A stretch of DNA of 46,226 bases from Arenicellales bacterium. GTDB taxonomy: Bacteria; Pseudomonadota; Gammaproteobacteria; Arenicellales; JAANXG01. The stretch spans positions 1-46,226 of the forward strand of contig JASJAT010000047.1 of the NCBI GenBank assembly GCA_030066885.1. Direction: 5' to 3'. The position numbers were made by a program, and so were the translations under genes. This document shows positions 42,299-46,226 of this stretch, piece after piece (positions within the stretch are counted from its first letter, which is position 1; every line of letters begins with the position of its first letter). The notes below the pieces were generated by a model. The model searched no databases. It was not told where the DNA came from and saw nothing but the letters and a program-made list of their open reading frames with translations.

Positions 42299-43870
42299 TT
42301 AGTGCCTAAAGTGCCGCATGCCTGTGAAGACCATGGCGATTCCATGCTCGTCGCAGGCCTTGGTTACTTCGTCGTCTCGCAGTGATCCACCAGGTTGAAT
42401 AATTGCCTTTATACCGGCCTTTGCCGCGGTATCAATGGCGTCGCGAAACGGAAAAAATGCATCTGACCCCATGACCGAACCGCTGACTTTCAATCCAGCA
42501 TGCTCAGCTTTGATCGCTGCTATACGCGCAGAATTTACACGACTCATTTGACCGGCACCCACCCCGATGGTCGCGTGATCTTTGGCGTACACTATCGCGT
42601 TCGATTTAACGAACTTTGCTACCCTCCAGGCAAATAGAAGATCATCCGATTCTTTATCTGTGGGTTGGCGTTTAGTCACACACTTGATTTCGTCATATAG
42701 CTCGCTATCAGCTTCCTGAACCAAAAGTCCTCCGCTGACTCGCTTGAAATCTAGTTGGCTTGACTCGCTTTCTGCCACGCTGGTGCCATAACTAAGCACG
42801 CGAATATTCTGTTTTGAGGAAAATACCTGTGTCGCACCTGATTCTATTTCTGGTGCCGCAACAACTTCGACAAATTGTCGTTCTACAATCTCTTTAGCAA
42901 CTTCCTCAGTCACCGCTGCATTGAATACAATGATCCCGCCAAAAGCCGACTCCGGGTCGGTAGTAAATGCTCGGTTGTAAGCCGCTACTGTAGAATCTGC
43001 ACTGGCAACGCCACAGGGATTGGCATGCTTAACAATGACGCATGTCGGGTGTTTAAACTGTTTGACACATTCCAACGCAGCATCGGTGTCTGCAATGTTG
43101 TTATACGACAAATCTTTCCCTTGCAGTTGTTTTGCGCAGGCAATGCTTGCGTGCGTTGGGTTCCGTTCTACGTAGAAAGCAGCTTTTTGATGTGGGTTCT
43201 CGCCATACCGCAGCGTTTGTGATTGCTGAAACTGTAGATTGATGGTGTTGGCGAAGTCGTACCTATTCCCGTCAACATCAGTAGCACCCAGGTAGTTAGC
43301 CACAGCACCGTCGTACTGGGCGGTGTGTTCAAAAGCCCGCAAAGCCAATCGATAGCGGGTTGCAAGATCGATGCCGCCATACGCCTCGATCTGCTCCAAT
43401 ATCGCAGAGTATTCCGAATTCTCTACGACGACTACGACATCACGGAAATTCTTTGCCGCCGCCCGCACCATGGTGGGCCCACCGATATCAATATTCTCGA
43501 TCGCCGATGACAAATCACAGTCTGGCTGTAACGTCACTTGTTGAAATGGGTAGAGATTCACGACTACCAGGTCGATAGGTTTGATACCGTGTTCATCCAT
43601 GACAGCGTCATCTTGCCCACGTCGGCCGAGTATGCCGCCGTGCACGAGGGGGTGTAATGTCTTCACCCGGCCATCCATCATTTCCGGGAATCCTGTTAGT
43701 TCACCGACCTCTTTTACGGGAACACCATGCTCACCAAGTAGTCGGGCCGTGCCTCCAGTGGAAACAATCTCAACCCCCTTGGCATTGAGATCACGCGCGA
43801 AATCCACGATAGCAGTTTTATCCGATACGCTTATCAATGCCCTTCGTATCTTTACTCTATTGGAGTCCAT
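42299..43870 (-). CDS. purH: Bifunctional AICAR formyltransferase/IMP cyclohydrolase
   Basis: Last two steps to IMP. 523 residues. The N-terminal MGS-like cyclohydrolase domain shows [27 protein letters not shown] and [15 protein letters not shown] with HGGILGRR. The C-terminal AICARFT domain shows [40 protein letters not shown] (catalytic Lys-His) and [14 protein letters not shown], ending in GMRHFRH as expected. The ATG is at 43870, 64 bases after fis. A palindromic element follows the stop. Confidence 0.97.
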   Translation of the reverse strand: MDSNRVKIRRALISVSDKTAIVDFARDLNAKGVEIVSTGGTARLLGEHGVPVKEVGELTGFPEMMDGRVKTLHPLVHGGILGRRGQDDAVMDEHGIKPIDLVVVNLYPFQQVTLQPDCDLSSAIENIDIGGPTMVRAAAKNFRDVVVVVENSEYSAILEQIEAYGGIDLATRYRLALRAFEHTAQYDGAVANYLGATDVDGNRYDFANTINLQFQQSQTLRYGENPHQKAAFYVERNPTHASIACAKQLQGKDLSYNNIADTDAALECVKQFKHPTCVIVKHANPCGVASADSTVAAYNRAFTTDPESAFGGIIVFNAAVTEEVAKEIVERQFVEVVAAPEIESGATQVFSSKQNIRVLSYGTSVAESESSQLDFKRVSGGLLVQEADSELYDEIKCVTKRQPTDKESDDLLFAWRVAKFVKSNAIVYAKDHATIGVGAGQMSRVNSARIAAIKAEHAGLKVSGSVMGSDAFFPFRDAIDTAAKAGIKAIIQPGGSLRDDEVTKACDEHGIAMVFTGMRHFRH

Positions 43871-43934
43871 AGTTTTCTAGCCCGCTTCTTCGTGGAAAGT
43901 TGAAGTGAGAAAAAAGCCTGTACAGACTGGATGA

Positions 43935-44195
43935 TTACTCTAGGTTGTACTGCCTGAGCTTTTTGCGAAGTGTATTTCGGTTTATGCCTAGAACCCTAGA
44001 TGCTCGTGTCTGGTTGCTCTCGGATTGTTCCATCACTACTTCTAATAGCGGTTTCTCGATTTCGGTTATGACCATCTGATATACATTGCTTGGCTCTTCC
44101 CCATTCATATCCTTGAAATAGCGTTTAAGAGAGCGTCGTACGCATTGACACAATGGATCTTTCTTTCTCAATGGGTCTGTCTTTTTCTTAGTCAT
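43935..44195 (-). CDS. fis: DNA-binding protein Fis
   Basis: Small nucleoid protein and regulator. 86 residues, slightly short. The C-terminal helix-turn-helix is intact: PLLEVVMEQSESNQTRASRV then LGINRNTLRKKLRQYNLE, matching the Fis consensus LGINRGTLRKKL. The N-terminal region is more variable and basic (MTKKKTDPLRKKDP). The place upstream of purH and downstream of dusB, here a remnant, is the standard gammaproteobacterial location. Confidence 0.95.
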   Translation of the reverse strand: MTKKKTDPLRKKDPLCQCVRRSLKRYFKDMNGEEPSNVYQMVITEIEKPLLEVVMEQSESNQTRASRVLGINRNTLRKKLRQYNLE

Positions 44196-44204
44196 ATCAC
44201 GTGC

Positions 44205-44960
44205 ACACCCAGTCGAGATTTTTAAAGTAGTCTTCTATCATTTAGCTATTTCCACCAAGTGTGGCTGGCCATGCTTGCGAAGCGCACAGGTGATGCTCGA
44301 AAAAAGTGGCTTTTATTTCAAGATGTTGTAGCAATGTATTGCCCTGCTGCATAAAGTTGGATTAAACAATTTACCTTTTTGTATGTATTGATCTGTTTAA
44401 ACAACCATGGTCTGCCGTTAGCTGTACGGCCAACCATCACAGCATCCGCCCCTTGTCTATTTGAAACTTAAGCAACAACCGGGATGGATACCGACTGTTC
44501 TTTCCTCCTAACGGTGTCGTATTCCGCCTCCCCGAGAATCTGCTCTCTTAGGTACGGCCGATTTACTGCAATCGCGCTAAAATTTGAACTCCAACCCTGC
44601 CGAGACGACTCCTAGTTCGCATTGATCGCTCAAACAGCTACCGGTTAATGATCAAAGGCACCGGTACACACTACAACGTTTAAGGATTCGGCAGCTTTCC
44701 TTCTTCCTTTTTATTCAGAAACCCGCGGCTACCAAGCTGTTCCTGTGCAGGATATCCCCTTATAGATATTTATCCGCGATTCTGCCAATCCTGTACCCCA
44801 TACTCGACATACTTGTCTGTACGGTTCACAACATAACGTAATTTGATAACCGATACGGCCCAATCCATGTTATTTGGGCTCTTTATTCAATGAGGCAACG
44901 AGGGTTACATCATACTCCGTACACGCTAATTCGAAAAGCTTGACAAATGAAATACGCGCA
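44205..44960 (-). pseudogene. dusB: Decayed dusB (tRNA-dihydrouridine synthase B)
   Basis: Minus-strand translation gives DusB fragments in the right order but in shifting frames. LFELACTEYDVTLVAS (N-terminal region) and a weak ISIRGYPAQEQ (for IDINMGCPAKK) come first. Then, in one frame, GEAE followed by YDTVRRKEQSVSIPVVA, an in-frame TAA (44470-44468), four codons, and QGADAVMVGRTANGRPW (44455-44405). DusB has about 18 residues at this junction, so an internal deletion occurred. LLQHLE, VRFASMASHTWWK and MIEDYFKNL follow in other frames. The place between DUF3426 and fis is the normal dusB site. Function is surely lost unless a second copy exists. Confidence 0.82.
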
Positions 44961-45043
44961 TTTATTCGAGTGAGTAGATTCAGAAAAAATTCGTGATGCG
45001 CTTTTCTTTTTAACCAGCAGCGTACTACTTGTTGGTAAGTATA

Positions 45044-46226
45044 TTATCTTGCGACTAGTTGGATTTCGTAACCAACTGCTGTTTCATCGGGTTGTGCAAG
45101 ATCAAAATCGGCACGCTCTAAAACGTTGGGTAGCATTTTGTTAGATGCGTCAACTCGATACTCATGAGGTAAATAAGTACGTCGACCTACAACTTTGCCT
45201 TCTTTGTCAGTTAACGTTATCTCCAACGGTGGGAACTCCTGGGCAAAGGCTGCGCGATTAATTAGGTTGGCACTCACTCGTAAGGCACCTGGAGTAACTG
45301 GGTGTGGGTCTACGCTGGTACTTACCAAATCAATCGATTTGATATCGGAGCGTGGTGGAACGGTACATGACAAGAACTGACACATTGTATGTAAAGGTGC
45401 ACGTAACGAAGGGACCTGTGCCAAGTCAGTCAGGTAGTGTCCTTTTACCTGCCAAACGAGGCCAAAAAGTAACACTACAGACCCTATTATCCAGGCCGCG
45501 GTTAAAACTGGCCTGGGTTGAGGGATTTTTACTCGCTTGACATCAGCCGCTTCTCGTGAAGCGGGAACACTTCTAGGCTCAGGGGTAGACCAGCCTGGAA
45601 CCTGCTTATCTCCTTCCTCTTGGCCGATTTCCTCGTCCATTCTCCACAGCCTGGTCGGGGCTTCAATGACGATTTCTTCGGCTACTGAATCGGGAATGGG
45701 GAATTGGTTTGCATCATTCTCCTTTATCGACCCAACTCCATCATCAGTAGTGTCAGCGTCTGGTTTAATATTCTCAGAAACATCGGTTTGGTCGGCTATA
45801 AGTTGTTCATCTTCTTTTGCCTGGGGGCTGGTCACATTCGATAAAGTTTCTTCTTGCTCTTGCGCCGGAACAAATTCCTCAGACACGCCATCATTTACTG
45901 GTTCGAATTCAGACATATCCGGCAATACATCTTCAATTGCTTCCGCGGTGTCATCATCCATGTCGCCTGTCGAGGTATCTTTACTTTCAAGAGGCGAATC
46001 AACATCAGCAATGGCGTCGTCCTTATCGGTGTGAGTGTGCGACGTGTCGGACACCAGTGAAGTTTCAGGTGGAGTGTCGAATGACTCTAACTCATCTAAC
46101 GCTGTTTGGTCGGTAGATTGTATAGATGTATCAAGCTCGTCTACCACGGTAGATTCTGTGGACGCTACAACTTCGGGTTCGAGTTCCTTTTCAAAGTCCT
46201 CAATATCCGCACGATCAACATCTGAC
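45044..46226 (-). CDS. DUF3426 protein (partial, N-terminus beyond window)
   Basis: The frame is open to the window edge, so the annotated start is missing; a GTG at 46147 is only an internal codon. At least 393 residues. The visible N-terminal 220 are very acidic and Ser/Thr/Asp-rich (low complexity), then a membrane helix (ILTAAW-like TAAWIIGSVVLLFGLVWQV), then the DUF3426 domain with HTMCQFLSCTVPP, VDPHPVTPGALRVSANLINRA and FPPLEITLTD. Family members usually begin with an MJ0042 zinc ribbon, expected outside the window. Located, as in Pseudomonas-like genomes, just before dusB-fis. Confidence 0.85.
   Translation of the reverse strand, partial: SDVDRADIEDFEKELEPEVVASTESTVVDELDTSIQSTDQTALDELESFDTPPETSLVSDTSHTHTDKDDAIADVDSPLESKDTSTGDMDDDTAEAIEDVLPDMSEFEPVNDGVSEEFVPAQEQEETLSNVTSPQAKEDEQLIADQTDVSENIKPDADTTDDGVGSIKENDANQFPIPDSVAEEIVIEAPTRLWRMDEEIGQEEGDKQVPGWSTPEPRSVPASREAADVKRVKIPQPRPVLTAAWIIGSVVLLFGLVWQVKGHYLTDLAQVPSLRAPLHTMCQFLSCTVPPRSDIKSIDLVSTSVDPHPVTPGALRVSANLINRAAFAQEFPPLEITLTDKEGKVVGRRTYLPHEYRVDASNKMLPNVLERADFDLAQPDETAVGYEIQLVAR

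Noticed and set aside
44205-44960. Region upstream of fis as plain regulatory DNA or a new small-gene cluster
   Set aside because: Ordered DusB fragments in three frames explain it better; no intact frame longer than a few dozen codons is present.

Overview
The window comes from the chromosome of a gammaproteobacterium. The gene order DUF3426 - (dusB) - fis - purH - purD on the minus strand, waaA for LPS core synthesis, LpxL-type acyltransferase, aerobic hemF and proteobacterial gshA all point that way. Base composition looks roughly balanced and uniform. No transposase, phage, tRNA, rRNA or CRISPR was seen, so this is chromosomal backbone with small accessory cassettes. The species cannot be fixed from the sequence alone.

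Layout. 1-3.7 kb (minus): a PotABCD-type polyamine/amine ABC importer (Tat-exported binding protein, ATPase, two permeases, the last cut by the window edge). 3.9-6.1 kb (plus): HAD-like protein, class I glutamine amidotransferase and NUDIX hydrolase, tightly packed. 6.2-11.7 kb: a phosphorus-related block with a LysR regulator divergent from phnW (2-aminoethylphosphonate transaminase), then a DUF47/PhoU-like protein, a PiT phosphate transporter and an aldehyde dehydrogenase. 11.8-18.2 kb: small membrane proteins, an AlkA-type DNA glycosylase, a trypsin-like protease with a DUF350 protein, NrtS-like protein, an EF-G paralogue and an Fe-S protein. 18.3-25.6 kb: lipoproteins, a fatty acyl-AMP ligase fused to an acyl carrier protein facing a lysophospholipid-type acyltransferase, a YpfJ-type metalloprotease, rarA and a VOC protein. 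25.8-28.1 kb: an APH-fold kinase and a divergent enolase paralogue 3 bases apart. 28.2-32.2 kb: small conserved protein, YajD-like HNH protein, MATE exporter and DadA-like oxidoreductase. 32.2-38.5 kb: gshA, thiC, a Pcm-like methyltransferase, an NTF2-like protein and waaA. 38.8-46.2 kb (minus): DUF3426 protein, decayed dusB, fis, purH, purD, purE, tsaC, hemF.

The most striking non-genic feature is a family of four palindromic elements of 76-84 bp, with conserved arms reading GGGGACAGTATACTTTTT and unrelated centres. They sit at 6.1, 11.7, 37.1 and 42.2 kb, always at gene ends. One supplies the last codons and stop of the LysR gene, and one places an apparent intrinsic terminator between purH and purD. 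Two further intergenic families are visible: an AAGTTGAAAGT-type AT-rich repeat and CTAG-rich palindromes.

The roughly 850 bases between the DUF3426 gene and fis are not empty. They hold a frameshifted, deleted remnant of dusB. The best candidate for undescribed chemistry is the kinase/enolase-paralogue pair, where the enolase keeps the metal ligands and main acid/base residues but has changed the conserved His of SHRSGETED to Ala and the Glu of QEF to Asp. All family calls are by eye; no database search was run.
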